DNA of 64,000 bases from Paenibacillus typhae (GCF_900099765.1 NZ_FNDX01000003.1:62001-126000), one strand, 5' to 3'; counted from the stretch's first letter, positions 36,244-46,118 are shown. Program-made: numbers and translations. The notes: generated by a model not told the origin, from the sequence alone.

Positions 36244-39200
36244 GGCTTCTCTCCTCCTTTATTGGACAGCAGCTCCCAGACGGCATCCTTGCCCGGTCTG
36301 CCCAGATTGTTATAACCGTTGCCTTCCACCGCTTCGTCGAACTGGCAGACCGGCCGGAATGAGCAGAAGGTGCAGGCTGTCTCCTGCTGAATCCGGTAAG
36401 GCTGGATGGCCACATCCCCTTCCGTAATCCGCGTCCCGATCTCTGTAATATTGCTGCGAACGGAGGATAGCAGCTGTCCCCACTGCTCAGGCGTAGCCAC
36501 GGATGCGCTGCTGTAGAAGCTTCCGTCACTTTTTAGCGCCACCGGTACAATGGAGGAATAGCCCTTATCCAATGTCGTATCCATCAGCGAGACCACCTCA
36601 CGGTCGGCGGTCAGCAGCCCCTTCATTTTGAACCGCTTGAGCAGCTCCTGCGCCGCCTGTTCCCGGTTAAGGCCGTTCGGTGAAGTAAGCAAGGGATCAT
36701 GTACATGAAAATATAATGTTCCGGCCGGAAGCGCCGCTCTGCCCAGCCACTGCTCCGAATAGGTAAGCAGCACGTCGAGATAGGTCAGCATCTGCAGCGA
36801 CAAGCCGTAATACACCTCATGCAGCTTCAGATCCTTCTGGCTGGATTTGTAATCAATCACCCGCAGCAGCACGCCCTGCTCGCTTTCCGCTTTATCGACC
36901 CGGTCAATCCGGCCGACCACCTCCATCACACAGCCGTTAGGCAGATTGATTCGCAGCGGGGGCAGATCCTTGCCCGGTCCAAAATCCAGCTCAAGCCCCG
37001 CCGGCTCAAAGCTGCCCCGGCGGGCATGCTCGCCGAGAATAATCGAGGCGCGCCCGACAATATTCTTGAGCTTGCGGGAAATATATCCGTACCGTTTGGT
37101 GCTCATGAGGATTTCTCCCTGCAGCAGCGGAGCAAGCTTGTCCACCGTCGCTCCCGCTTCCCGCCGGCATTCCTCGGCCGACAGGCTGCCCCAGCCCTTG
37201 CCCTGATCCTGCAGGCGCTTAGCCATGTCGCTCAGTGCCGCATGGAACAGCTGGCCGATATCCGGTGCCTGTAGCTTGTAGAGCTGGCGCTCCTTGAGCC
37301 TCAAGCCGTATGAGGCAAAGTGGGAGAAGGAGCAGGCCACGAATTTCTCCATCCGCGAGACACTGCCCCGCAGCGTTGAACCGCCGTACAGCCGCAGGCT
37401 GGTCTCCCGCCGCAGCGGAATCCCGCTGTTGCGGTAGAACAGCGATCCCAGCAGGCGTTCCAGCGGCAGCCGCCGCTCCCGGCCGCCGCTGATGTACCAG
37501 TTATAGGCATCCCACCAGAGGCCGGGTATGTCTACGCCTTGCTTCCATTGACGAAGCTGCATAATCAGCATGCGCAGTGTCTGCTCCGGCTGGCCGATGA
37601 AGCCGAGATGCCGGGCTTCTCCTTCAGCATCGTCCGGCTGGACCGCGGAAGGGAAGCCCGACATAATGTGCTCAGTCAGCCCCTCAGGGAACATAATGTG
37701 CAGCTGGCGGATAATCTCGGAAGGCAGAAGCGCCTTGCCTTCATCATCCGCCGTCGCATAGCTGATCCACAGTCTGCGGCTGGCTGTTGTGAGCGCATTA
37801 TAGACCAGAAACCGCTCGTCCAGCAGCTTGCGCGCGGCTCCCGGCGCAAGCTCCATTCCGGCATTCTCCAGCACCAGCCGCTCGCCTTCGGAGAGGATTC
37901 CGTCCTCCTTGAACTGGGCCGGAACAACCCCTTCATTAAAGCCGAGCAGAAAAGCATATTTAACACCCGTCGTCCGGGTCCGGTCCATCGTTCCGACCAG
38001 CACCTGATCCAGTGACGGCGGAACAAGTCCCATTCTGAGTTCAGTCAGGCCTGTTTCCAGCACACCGGCAAACAGCTCAAATTCCAGCCGCTCCTCGCCC
38101 ATCATTTCCGCAATCTGGTCCAGCAGGTCAAGCACCGCATCCCACAGCTGGCTGTGCTCACGGGCAACCGCCGGCTCACCCTGCTCCAGAGCTGCCCTAC
38201 TACGCTTCTCCAGCTTGCGCGCGATATCCGTTTCCTGCAGCAGCTGATAAACGGCCGTACACAGCTCAAGACCGGTACGGCTCCGCTTGACCCGCTTCTC
38301 AAAGGCATACAGAGGCCCTGTGATCGCCTCCCGGCACGCTTCCATCTTCGCCAGCAGCGCTTCATCCACGGTTCTGGCTCCTTCGAGCGAGAGGCTCGGT
38401 ATCCCCTTCCACGGCTTGCCGTTAGTCCAGCGGTAGCCCTGGATGCCGCAGGCCAGCACATAGTTCTCAAGCTGATCCATATCCTCACGGGTCAGGCTGC
38501 CGTCCAGCGGAAGCAGCAGCTCCGTCTTCACACAGCGGAACACATCCTCGTAACGCCAGCGGCGGCGCACGGTATCGAGCGCAGAGCGGATAAATTCCGC
38601 CAGCGGATGATGCAGCTCACTGGCCTTTTGGTCAAGGAAAAAGGGAATGCCATAATCTTCGAATAACGGGGCAACCAGCGCCTCGTAGTCGCTGATATTC
38701 CGTACAAATACGGCCATTTCGCCGTACCTTGCCCCTTCCTCGCGGGCCAGCCGGAGCATTTCCCGCAGCGCGCCTTCAACCTCGGTCCTGCGGGAGGAGG
38801 CTGCCGTTACCGATAGTTCCCTGCCAACCTGCCCGGCAGCCCCGTTCCACTTCCAGCGGCGGCCGTAGCCCCGTTCCAGATGGGCAAGGGCTGGACTGTC
38901 CGCAAACCGCGGCAATACAGGGGGAGCAAGCAGCTCATCCCACACCTCAAGCCCCGCCTCTTCCGCCATCCCGCGCAGCTTAATATACGTAACAGCCGGC
39001 GGATGAAACAGCTCCAGCTCATGCGGCTGCAGCCCAGGCGGATACATTTTGTCCAGGGTCAGCGCCACGGTTAACTTGGAGGCATGCAGCATGATTTCGC
39101 GCAGCACCAAAAATTCTTGCGGAGTAAAGCCATGAAATCCGTCTACCCAGACTTCGGCGCCGCGGATAAAGGAAGAATCCGGGATATGTGCGGCGAGTTC

Positions 39201-39758
39201 AGCCAGCCGGTCTTCTTCATCGATATACAGTCCCGCCATTGCCCGTTCCAGATCGCTGAATACAAGCTGCAGATCATCCAGCTTGCCGGCCAGAATCGGG
39301 CTGCCCGAAGAGTCCCGCATTCTGGACAGCTGCTCCTCCAAATCATTCGTTCCGAGGCAGCAGCGCTTCAGCTCGGTATGCAGGCTGCTCAGCCGTTCAA
39401 CGAAGCCGGGCCGGTCACCGGAGGCGCCGAACAGCTTCAGCTCATCCTTGCGGCGGCTGATAATTTTGTAGAGCAGCATTTTCTTGCCTTCCTCGCTGAT
39501 CGGCAGACCCGCGCTGCCACCTGTCTCCTGCTTCACCCGGTAAGCCAGCCGGGAGAAGCTGAGCGTCTGGGCCCGGATGCTGCCCTTGGCTTTTGCCGTA
39601 CTCAGCAGCCCCCGTTCCGCACTGAATGAGCCCTGCTCAGGCACAAGCACAATCAGCGGTGCGCCCAGCGGCGCTGATTCCAGCCGGGAGGAGACCTCCT
39701 CCCAAATTCTCGTAGTTTTGCCGCTGCCCGAGCGGCCTAGCAAAAAGTTCACCGTCAT
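36240..39758 (-). CDS. addB: ATP-dependent helicase/deoxyribonuclease subunit B (AddB)
   Basis: The 1172-residue AddB subunit has an N-terminal Walker A (FLLGRSGSGKTTRIWEEV), a degenerate helicase body that in B. subtilis reads Chi, and a C-terminal nuclease with RVIDYKSSQKDLKLHEVYYG. Iron-sulphur ligand cysteines are visible: one in KFVACSFSHFASYGL and three in CTFCSFRPVC near the end. That is the 4Fe-4S clamp typical of AddB. Length is normal. It is first in the addB-addA-sbcD-sbcC group. Confidence 0.97.
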   Translation of the reverse strand: MTVNFLLGRSGSGKTTRIWEEVSSRLESAPLGAPLIVLVPEQGSFSAERGLLSTAKAKGSIRAQTLSFSRLAYRVKQETGGSAGLPISEEGKKMLLYKIISRRKDELKLFGASGDRPGFVERLSSLHTELKRCCLGTNDLEEQLSRMRDSSGSPILAGKLDDLQLVFSDLERAMAGLYIDEEDRLAELAAHIPDSSFIRGAEVWVDGFHGFTPQEFLVLREIMLHASKLTVALTLDKMYPPGLQPHELELFHPPAVTYIKLRGMAEEAGLEVWDELLAPPVLPRFADSPALAHLERGYGRRWKWNGAAGQVGRELSVTAASSRRTEVEGALREMLRLAREEGARYGEMAVFVRNISDYEALVAPLFEDYGIPFFLDQKASELHHPLAEFIRSALDTVRRRWRYEDVFRCVKTELLLPLDGSLTREDMDQLENYVLACGIQGYRWTNGKPWKGIPSLSLEGARTVDEALLAKMEACREAITGPLYAFEKRVKRSRTGLELCTAVYQLLQETDIARKLEKRSRAALEQGEPAVAREHSQLWDAVLDLLDQIAEMMGEERLEFELFAGVLETGLTELRMGLVPPSLDQVLVGTMDRTRTTGVKYAFLLGFNEGVVPAQFKEDGILSEGERLVLENAGMELAPGAARKLLDERFLVYNALTTASRRLWISYATADDEGKALLPSEIIRQLHIMFPEGLTEHIMSGFPSAVQPDDAEGEARHLGFIGQPEQTLRMLIMQLRQWKQGVDIPGLWWDAYNWYISGGRERRLPLERLLGSLFYRNSGIPLRRETSLRLYGGSTLRGSVSRMEKFVACSFSHFASYGLRLKERQLYKLQAPDIGQLFHAALSDMAKRLQDQGKGWGSLSAEECRREAGATVDKLAPLLQGEILMSTKRYGYISRKLKNIVGRASIILGEHARRGSFEPAGLELDFGPGKDLPPLRINLPNGCVMEVVGRIDRVDKAESEQGVLLRVIDYKSSQKDLKLHEVYYGLSLQMLTYLDVLLTYSEQWLGRAALPAGTLYFHVHDPLLTSPNGLNREQAAQELLKRFKMKGLLTADREVVSLMDTTLDKGYSSIVPVALKSDGSFYSSASVATPEQWGQLLSSVRSNITEIGTRITEGDVAIQPYRIQQETACTFCSFRPVCQFDEAVEGNGYNNLGRPGKDAVWELLSNKGGEKP

Positions 39759-40161
39759 TGCAGTAGACTCCTTCCGTGGTGCAGATGGGGTGCGTAAACC
39801 CCGGCACCCTTGTTACATTCGTCCCAACATTATAGCATATCTGCAAATCTCTTAATAGAACGTACGTTTGCCATTGTTTTCAAATCTCAATATTTACCTG
39901 TACAGAACGAAAAGAAAACAGCCGCAATTCCTGCGGCTGCCTCCTTGTTTGGACATGAACAAAACGATCCTATTTTTTTGCAGCAGCACTTTAAGCCATT
40001 CCTGCGCCTCGGCTTCTCTGGAGTATACAAGGGAGGCAGCTTTTCCACCTAATGATTCCAAAAGTTAGGAAGTGACGGAATTAGGTGGCGAACCCCCCAC
40101 TAAGGGCCGGGAAGCCGCCGCCCCCTTTCCGTCATTCCCAGATTCAACGCACAGCCTTACA
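39759..40161. other. Intergenic gap between addB and the rRNA methyltransferase
   Basis: No certain gene was seen. On the minus strand a 55-codon frame (40061 down to 39894, TTG start) encodes ESLGGKAASLVYSREAEAQE and a Cys-containing end, but it has no clear ribosome binding site and its 3' end overlaps a hairpin. An inverted repeat TGACGGAA/TTCCGTCA (40073-40080, 40127-40134) lies near the methyltransferase stop. Confidence 0.35.
39908..39940 (-). terminator. Probable intrinsic terminator after the rRNA methyltransferase
   Basis: On the minus strand CAGCCGCA-GGAAT-TGCGGCTG is followed by TTTTCTTTTCG. It lies about 220 nt after the methyltransferase stop. Confidence 0.65.
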
Positions 40162-41562
40162 TTACTTCCTGCTGCGCACCTCAAACACGGCAAATTTCAG
40201 GTAGTGGCCCTCGTCCACGCCGAGAATCTGCGGGTGGTCCTTGCCGGCTGCACGCCATTCGATCAGGCGCAGCACCTTGCCGGCATCCTTGGCCGCCTCG
40301 GCGATGGTGTCCAGGAACAGCTGCGGCTGCATATGATACGAGCAGCTGGCCGTTACCAGGTAGCCGCCCTCGTTGACCAGCTTCATGCCATGCAGGTTAA
40401 TGTCCTTGTAGCCTCGGACGGCACCCGCTACTGCGCTTTTGGTTTTGGCAAAAGCGGGCGGGTCCAAGATGACAACATCCCAGGTGCGTCCGCCGCCGGC
40501 GGTCATCGGCTTGGCCGTGTCCGTCTTGGCTGCCGGCTTGCCGCCCGGTTTGACGTCTGCTTTACTGGTGGCCCGCTCCGAGCGCTCCTCCAGCCCCTTT
40601 ACCTGATTGCGCAGGAAAGCAAACGCATCGTCCACAACAAACTCTACACGGTCCGTAAATCCGTTAATCTCGACATTCGCTTTAGCGCTTTCGATCGCAT
40701 GGGCGGACACGTCAAGACAGGTCACCTTTTTCGCACCATACTTGCAGGCATGCAGTGTGAAGCTGCCCGTATGCGCGAAGCACTCCAGCACGGTTGCACC
40801 ATCCCAGTAAGGGAAAGTGACCGGCTTGCCGCTTTTGTTAACCGGAAGGGTCTGCACAGATCCGTCTTCGGTCTCCACTTCCTGCAGCGTAATGCCGCTG
40901 CGTCCGCCCCAGCCCTTCATCAGCGGAGCGATGGATGCCCGGTTTTCGCGCTGGTCGAAGAAATAGCCGGTCTTCTGGCCTTCTTCGATATCGACGATCA
41001 CCTTCAGCCCGTTCTCGGTGACGGTAATATGGCGCGGGCATTCGCCGTACAGTACGCCGGTTCTCTGCTCCAGGCCTTCCAGCTCACGGACGGACACGTC
41101 GCTGCGCTCATAAATGCCCTGCGGTGCCATTACCTGTACGAGCGCTTCAACGATTGCGTCCCGGCATTTGTCCATGCCCAGTGTCAGCAGCTGGACAACC
41201 AGCACATCGCCGAACCGGTCAATAATGAGCCCCGGCAAAAAATCAGCCTCACCGTATACGAAACGGTATGCGTCCGCTCCCGGCAAGAACCGCTCCCGGT
41301 GCCGCAGGCAGCTTGTAAACCGTTCAATGAAGAATGCCGTATCCATACTGGCGAGCGGCGACTCCGATACAACTCTCACCCGGATCTGCGAGGCCGGATT
41401 GTAATAGCCGGTCGCCAGGTATCTCCCCTGATGATTAAGCACATCCACCAAACCGCCAGCCTGCGCCTCTCCGTCCACTGAAGCTACCTCGCTGGCGAAC
41501 ACCCACGGGTGGCCCTGCTCCAGTCTTTTTTTGCGGCCGCGTTCCAGAATAACCGATGCCAA
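40162..41562 (-). CDS. rlmI: Class I SAM-dependent rRNA methyltransferase (RlmI/RlmCD-like, PUA domain)
   Basis: The ~466-residue product has an N-terminal PUA domain (RKKRLEQGHPWVFASEVASV) and a Rossmann methyltransferase domain. The SAM motif is VLECFAHTGSFTLHACKYGA, and the catalytic-site motif is VVILDPPAFAKTK. This is the COG1092 group, whose E. coli member RlmI makes m5C1962 in 23S rRNA. A low-complexity Lys/Ala/Gly insert lies before motif IV (SKADVKPGGKPAAKTDTAKP). The proposed start is TTG at 41560-41562, because AAGGAG lies 9 nt upstream and the protein then begins ASVILERGRKKRL like its relatives. In-frame ATG codons at 41601 and 41646 lack a good site. Confidence 0.88.
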   Translation of the reverse strand: MASVILERGRKKRLEQGHPWVFASEVASVDGEAQAGGLVDVLNHQGRYLATGYYNPASQIRVRVVSESPLASMDTAFFIERFTSCLRHRERFLPGADAYRFVYGEADFLPGLIIDRFGDVLVVQLLTLGMDKCRDAIVEALVQVMAPQGIYERSDVSVRELEGLEQRTGVLYGECPRHITVTENGLKVIVDIEEGQKTGYFFDQRENRASIAPLMKGWGGRSGITLQEVETEDGSVQTLPVNKSGKPVTFPYWDGATVLECFAHTGSFTLHACKYGAKKVTCLDVSAHAIESAKANVEINGFTDRVEFVVDDAFAFLRNQVKGLEERSERATSKADVKPGGKPAAKTDTAKPMTAGGGRTWDVVILDPPAFAKTKSAVAGAVRGYKDINLHGMKLVNEGGYLVTASCSYHMQPQLFLDTIAEAAKDAGKVLRLIEWRAAGKDHPQILGVDEGHYLKFAVFEVRSRK

Positions 41563-41660
41563 TGACTTCAACTCCTTGTTCCTATTGTTAATTTCATACA
41601 TGTCCACTGCGCTGCTTTCATATATTGGTGTACAACCCCCGTCCAAAGGAGCATGTCCTT

Positions 41661-42653
41661 ATGATCCGTGACCTGCTGTTCCCTGTCATATACGGTCTTG
41701 TAATCTTTCTCGCCGGCATGAAGCTGATGGAGACCGCGCTGGCGAAGCTCGCCGGCCCGCTGCTGACGCGGGGCCTGCATAAAGCGACCTCTACGCCGCT
41801 TAAGGGCCTGATCGCCAGCAGCCTGCTGTCGGCGCTGCTGCAGAGCAGCACCGCCGTGACTGTGCTGACCATCGGCATGGTCAATGCCGGGCTGCTCACG
41901 TATGCCCGCACGCTGGGCATCATCCTTGGCAGCAACATCGGCACCTGCCTGACCACCGAGCTGATCGGACTGCAGATCAGCTCCGCAGCGGCGCCGCTGT
42001 TCACCGCAGCGCTCTGCCTGTGGGCCGCTGCCGTCATCGTCGGCGAGCTGCCACCCTTCACCTGGCGTTCAGCCGAGGCCTGCCGCAAGGTTTCCGGCCC
42101 GCTCCAGTTCATCAGCCTGGCGGTGGCCGGCTTTGCCCTGGTGCTGTGGGGCATCGCCGTCATGCAGTCGGTCGGCCCCGCGCTTGAAGCCAGCGGTATG
42201 TTCCGCTGGTTCCTGGACCATGCGGCCACCAGCGCCCTGTGGGGCCTGGCCGCCGGGGCCTGCCTGACCGCGATGCTGCACAGCAGCGCTGCGGTCATCG
42301 GGATGGCAATGGGCCTCGCATCCGCAGGCACCATGCCGCCCGAAATCGGCATCGCCATTGTGCTCGGCGCAAATGTCGGCACCTGTGTCACCGCCGTCAT
42401 CGCTTCAATTGGCGGCTCAGCCTCCGGCAAGTTCGTCGCCGGCTCGCATGTGGCGCTCAACGTCGGCGGCGCCGTGCTGTTCCTGCCGTTCATCGGCCCG
42501 CTGCAGGACCTGTCCGCCTTGTTCGGCGGCGGGCCCGCCTCCCAGCTCGCCCACGCCCAGACGATCTTCAATGTCGTCTGCTCGCTGGCCGTGCTGCCGC
42601 TGTGCTATCTGCCGCTCTGGTCCAGAGTCGAGCAGCGGCTCAGCCGCATTTGA
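41661..42653 (+). CDS. Na/Pi cotransporter family protein (NptA/YjbB-like)
   Basis: The 330-residue polytopic membrane protein has the duplicated Na/Pi-cotransporter II core. The first repeat is SALLQSSTAVTVLTIGMVNA (QSST) with GIILGSNIGTCLTTE. The second is TAMLHSSAAVIGMAMGLASA with IVLGANVGTCVTAVIAS. About eight hydrophobic segments are visible. Homologues (YqeW in B. subtilis) are annotated as phosphate:sodium symporters; transport here is inferred. The ATG at 41661 has AAAGGAG 9 nt upstream and is preferred to one 12 codons earlier. In B. subtilis yqeW lies in this same chromosomal region. Confidence 0.9.
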   Translation: MIRDLLFPVIYGLVIFLAGMKLMETALAKLAGPLLTRGLHKATSTPLKGLIASSLLSALLQSSTAVTVLTIGMVNAGLLTYARTLGIILGSNIGTCLTTELIGLQISSAAAPLFTAALCLWAAAVIVGELPPFTWRSAEACRKVSGPLQFISLAVAGFALVLWGIAVMQSVGPALEASGMFRWFLDHAATSALWGLAAGACLTAMLHSSAAVIGMAMGLASAGTMPPEIGIAIVLGANVGTCVTAVIASIGGSASGKFVAGSHVALNVGGAVLFLPFIGPLQDLSALFGGGPASQLAHAQTIFNVVCSLAVLPLCYLPLWSRVEQRLSRI

Positions 42654-42674
42654 TCTGTCCCTGTCCCAGCCCGC

Positions 42675-42710
42675 ACAGCGGTTCTCCGTAACCCGGAGAA
42701 TCGCTGTACT
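42675..42710 (+). terminator. Terminator-like hairpin after the Na/Pi cotransporter gene
   Basis: ACAGCGGTTCTCCG and CGGAGAATCGCTGT pair over 13-14 bp (one G-U). The following TACTATTATACTTC is only moderately T-rich. It lies between convergent genes. Confidence 0.6.
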
Positions 42711-42753
42711 ATTATACTTCAAACTGCCCTGTGATACTAATCTATTCTTTCAT

Positions 42754-43581
42754 CTAAAAGATACTGTAAAACCTGGACCCGTCATAAAAAGTAATGATCA
42801 GCGCTGCCGCGGCCAGCGACAGCATCAGCCCTAAAGCAAAATAGTCCCTGCCCGTAAAGGGGCGGCCCATGTACCAGGTCCGTTTCCGGCCGCTGCCGAA
42901 GCCACGCAGCTCCATCGCCGTGCTGATTTTCTCGATCCGCTCAATGCTCGACAGGATCAGCGGCAGCAGGATGGATACGATATTTTTGAGACGACGGGGC
43001 AGCTTCTCCTTCCGGGAAAGATCAATTCCCCTTGCCTGGGCCGAGAAGGAGATATTCTCGTAGTCCCGCTGAATATCGGGAATATATCGCAGCGCCAGTG
43101 ATACCGAATATGCGATTTTATAATTAACCCCGATCCGGTTCAGCGATGCGGCGAATTCGCTCGGATCTGTCGTCAGCAGGAACAGCAGCGCCACCGGGAT
43201 GACTACGGCATACTTCAGCGCGATATTGAGCTGGTAGAACAGCTGTTCAGCTGTAACGGTGTACCGTCCGGCCAAGTGGAACAGATCGTGGCGCGTGCCG
43301 TAAATCCGTGTACCCTCCAGAGGCGAGAACAGAAAAATCGCCAAGTGATTCAGCAGGAAAAAGAACAGGATAAAATACAGCACAAAAGCGTAGTCCTGAA
43401 ACCTCACTGTTGAAACTTTAAACAAAACAAGACTGATCAGCAGCATAACAACGAGGCATCTCGTATCGTAGGTAATCATGGCCGTCAGCGACCAGGCAAT
43501 GAACACAATCAGCTTGGCTGCTCCGCTCAGACGGTGGACCGGCGAGTCCTGCTTCGTATAGGTCAGCATTCTGGCCCTCAT
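42754..43581 (-). CDS. ecfT: ECF transporter transmembrane protein EcfT
   Basis: The 275-residue membrane protein is the T component coupling ATP hydrolysis to the S component. It begins MLTYTKQDSPVHRLSGAAKL. Five or so TM segments are visible (LIVFIAWSLTAMITYD, FVLYFILFFFLLNHLAIFLF, YAVVIPVALLFLLTTDP and others). The two coupling motifs with Ala-Arg-Gly appear around SFSAQARGIDLSR and TAMELRGFGSGRKRTW. The start overlaps the ATPase gene by 4 nt. Confidence 0.93.
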   Translation of the reverse strand: MRARMLTYTKQDSPVHRLSGAAKLIVFIAWSLTAMITYDTRCLVVMLLISLVLFKVSTVRFQDYAFVLYFILFFFLLNHLAIFLFSPLEGTRIYGTRHDLFHLAGRYTVTAEQLFYQLNIALKYAVVIPVALLFLLTTDPSEFAASLNRIGVNYKIAYSVSLALRYIPDIQRDYENISFSAQARGIDLSRKEKLPRRLKNIVSILLPLILSSIERIEKISTAMELRGFGSGRKRTWYMGRPFTGRDYFALGLMLSLAAAALIITFYDGSRFYSIF

Positions 43582-45284
43582 CTGCGCCGCACCTCCCGGT
43601 CAAAAGCGATAAACGTGCGGACCAGCTCCTCCGGCTGCTGCAGCCCCGCCCTTAGCGCAAGCGTATAAAGCGAAGTTTCCCTCAGGTTGGCCTTCTCTAC
43701 TATAGAACGGTCCGTCAAAATCCGCTCCGGCCGGTCATCGCCCGCCTTCTTCCCGTCCGCCAGCACAATCGCCCGCTGCGCATACTCCAGCATCAGATGC
43801 ATATCATGCGTGATCATGATGACCGTAATTCCCCGGCTGCTCAGCCCCCGCAGAAATTCCATCATCTCATTATAATGCCGGTAGTCCTGGCCGGCTGTCG
43901 GCTCATCCAGAATAATAATCTCCGGTTCGAGCACCAGGATCGAAGCGATGGTAACCCGCTTCTTCTGACCGTAGCTTAGTGCGGATATCGGCCATTCGCG
44001 GAATGCATGCAGGCCGCAGATTCGCAGCACCCCATGAACGCGTTCCCGGATCAGCTCCTCCGGCACATCGCGCAGTTTAAGACCAAAGGCGACCTCGTCA
44101 TACAGCAGCGTCTTCGACAGCATATGATTCGGATTCTGCATCACAAAGCCGATGCGCTCCGCCCGCTCTTTGATGGTATCCCTTCCGATATCCCGGCCGT
44201 TCAGCCAGATACTTCCCGAGGATGGCTTATAAAAACCGCAGATCAGCTTGGATACAGTCGACTTCCCGGCCCCGTTCCTGCCGGCGATGGCCAGCATTTC
44301 GCCCCGGTTAACTGTCAGAGACAGCTTGTCCAGCACGGCTGTCTCCCGCTCATAGCCGAAGGTGACCTCTTTCAGCTCAAGCAGCGGAACAGCCTCAGCC
44401 GGACCGCTCTGCTCCCTGTATCCGTCGACCCACTGCTCCAGCCGCTGAGCCGCCCCCTCCAGCCTGATGAGCTCCGGGTGCTGGGGCTGGAGGTCAGGCG
44501 TTACCGCCACTCCGGCATACCGCAGCGCCGTCAGATACAGCGGCTCGCGAAGCCCGGTTCCGGCCAGCAGGCCGGAGCTCAGCAGCTCGGCAGGCGGCAG
44601 GTCGCAAGCGATGACCCCGTCATTCATGATGATAATCCGGTCCACCGGCCGGTGCAGCACCTCCTCCAGCCGGTGTTCGATGATAATCACTGTTTTGCCG
44701 GTTTCACGCTGGAGCCGGTCAATATGTTCAATTGTCCGGGTACCCGTGAAAGGATCAAGGCTGGCCAGCGGCTCATCGAACAACAGAATATCAACGTTAC
44801 CGGCGAGTACGCCGGCCAGCATCGTCTTCTGCTTCTGGCCGCCGGAGAGCTCCTGCGGCGAAGCCGACAGCAGGTCCCCGATACCGGCAGCCCTTGCAGC
44901 GGCTGTCACCCGCTCCTTCATCTCCTGCAGGGGCACTGCCGCATTCTCCAGCACAAAAGCGATATCCTCCCCGACTGTAAGTCCGACAAACTGCCCGTCC
45001 GGGTCCTGCAGCACAGTCCCTACCGTCTGTGACAAAGCAGCGATACTCTGCTCCTGCTGCTCCTGCCCCATGATCCGCAGGCTTCCGGCCGTCTCTCCAG
45101 GGTAGTAAAAGGGGATCAGCCCGTTGATGCAATGGGCAAGCGTGCTTTTGCCGCTGCCCGAAGGGCCGACAATCAGCACCTTCTCGCCCTCTCTGATGCT
45201 CAGATTGATTCCACGCAGTGTAGGCTCCTGCTGAGCCCGGTAGGTGAAGCTGAAATCTGTAAATTCTATAACGGCTTTGCTCAT
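43578..45284 (-). CDS. ECF transporter ATPase, two fused ABC domains
   Basis: The 568-residue protein fuses the two ATP-binding subunits of the ECF module. Domain 1 (1-~245) has LIVGPSGSGKSTLAHCINGL, the signature QELSGGQKQKTMLAGVLAG and DILLFDEPLASLDP. Domain 2 (~300-540) has IAGRNGAGKSTVSKLICGF, the signature SALSYGQKKRVTIAS and IIILDEPTAGQD. The second signature is LSYGQ instead of LSGGQ, as in some EcfA proteins. It overlaps ecfT. Confidence 0.93.
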   Translation of the reverse strand: MSKAVIEFTDFSFTYRAQQEPTLRGINLSIREGEKVLIVGPSGSGKSTLAHCINGLIPFYYPGETAGSLRIMGQEQQEQSIAALSQTVGTVLQDPDGQFVGLTVGEDIAFVLENAAVPLQEMKERVTAAARAAGIGDLLSASPQELSGGQKQKTMLAGVLAGNVDILLFDEPLASLDPFTGTRTIEHIDRLQRETGKTVIIIEHRLEEVLHRPVDRIIIMNDGVIACDLPPAELLSSGLLAGTGLREPLYLTALRYAGVAVTPDLQPQHPELIRLEGAAQRLEQWVDGYREQSGPAEAVPLLELKEVTFGYERETAVLDKLSLTVNRGEMLAIAGRNGAGKSTVSKLICGFYKPSSGSIWLNGRDIGRDTIKERAERIGFVMQNPNHMLSKTLLYDEVAFGLKLRDVPEELIRERVHGVLRICGLHAFREWPISALSYGQKKRVTIASILVLEPEIIILDEPTAGQDYRHYNEMMEFLRGLSSRGITVIMITHDMHLMLEYAQRAIVLADGKKAGDDRPERILTDRSIVEKANLRETSLYTLALRAGLQQPEELVRTFIAFDREVRRR

Positions 45285-45334
45285 CTCTACCTTCCTCTTT
45301 CAATAATTCGTTCCGTATGCATCCTCTTTATTTC

Positions 45335-45368
45335 AACAGAAAAGCCGGTGATTGTCACCGGCTTTCTG
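45335..45368 (-). terminator. Hairpin between the S component and ATPase genes
   Basis: On the minus strand AAAGCCGGTGA-CAA-TCACCGGCTTT is a perfect 11-bp stem followed by TCTGTT. It may end or reduce transcription between the S-component gene and the ATPase gene. Confidence 0.7.
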
Positions 45369-45380
45369 CTAAATATTCAA

Positions 45381-45941
45381 TTAACCCAGCTTCCGCAGGC
45401 TTCCCTGCTTGGTCCGCGTCTTGGCATAGGCTGCTGCGAGCAGCGTGCCGATGACAGCTACCGTTACAATGTTTGCCGCTCCGGCAGCCAGCCCCTGCGT
45501 GTATACCTTATTCGCCGGCTCTGCATAGATCAGAATATCCAGCGTCGGTGCTACAGCGAACCAGGCAATGGCATTGGCCACAATCTGAGCCAGGTTAAAG
45601 CGGATAATCTCTCTTTTGCCGAACACACCATCCTGGATGGAAATGCCGGCAACCAGCAGGCCGATAATCAGCCCGACCAGTCCGGAGGAGATGACCCAGC
45701 TGAACCAGGGGGAGCCGTAAAAAATAAAATCCTTCAGCGTGTGACCGATCAATCCGATCAGCAATCCGGCTACAGGGCCATACAGCAGCGAAAACAATGC
45801 AAGCAGCGCGTAAGTCGTTTCAATGTTCGTATTCGGAATGCCCGAGGGAATCGAACCGAATCTCCCCAATATTACGAATAAGGCCGAACCGATCCCCACC
45901 GCTACAATCGATCTGATAGATAATAACTCTTTCTTCGCCAT
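45381..45941 (-). CDS. ECF transporter S component, UPF0397 family
   Basis: The 186-residue membrane protein has five to six TM segments ([60 protein letters not shown] and others). It matches UPF0397, often annotated as a riboflavin-type ECF substrate-binding protein; the true ligand is unproven. The ATG at 45941 has AAGGAG 8 nt upstream; an ATG three codons earlier directly abuts that site. No thiamine, FMN or cobalamin riboswitch was recognised upstream, so the ligand cannot be inferred from regulation. It is followed by the ATPase and EcfT genes. Confidence 0.88.
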   Translation of the reverse strand: MAKKELLSIRSIVAVGIGSALFVILGRFGSIPSGIPNTNIETTYALLALFSLLYGPVAGLLIGLIGHTLKDFIFYGSPWFSWVISSGLVGLIIGLLVAGISIQDGVFGKREIIRFNLAQIVANAIAWFAVAPTLDILIYAEPANKVYTQGLAAGAANIVTVAVIGTLLAAAYAKTRTKQGSLRKLG

Positions 45942-46068
45942 CTGCTTCATCTCCTTGTAAATTGGATTTACCTATGGCGTACAGCATGTTCTGCCTGACC
46001 TGAATACGCCTGTTATGTACTTTTCAGAATTATACATCGGATTACTTGGGTTTACTATAGCTTTAGCC

Positions 46069-46107
46069 AAAAAAAATCTGCAAAGCGCTAAAACAGCAGC
46101 TCTGCAG
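46069..46107 (-). terminator. Intrinsic terminator of the Ig-like repeat protein gene
   Basis: On the minus strand CTGCAGAGC and GCTTTGCAG pair around a 12-nt loop, followed by ATTTTTTTTGG. It lies 11 nt after the stop. Confidence 0.88.
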
Positions 46108-46118
46108 ATCAGATGGAT

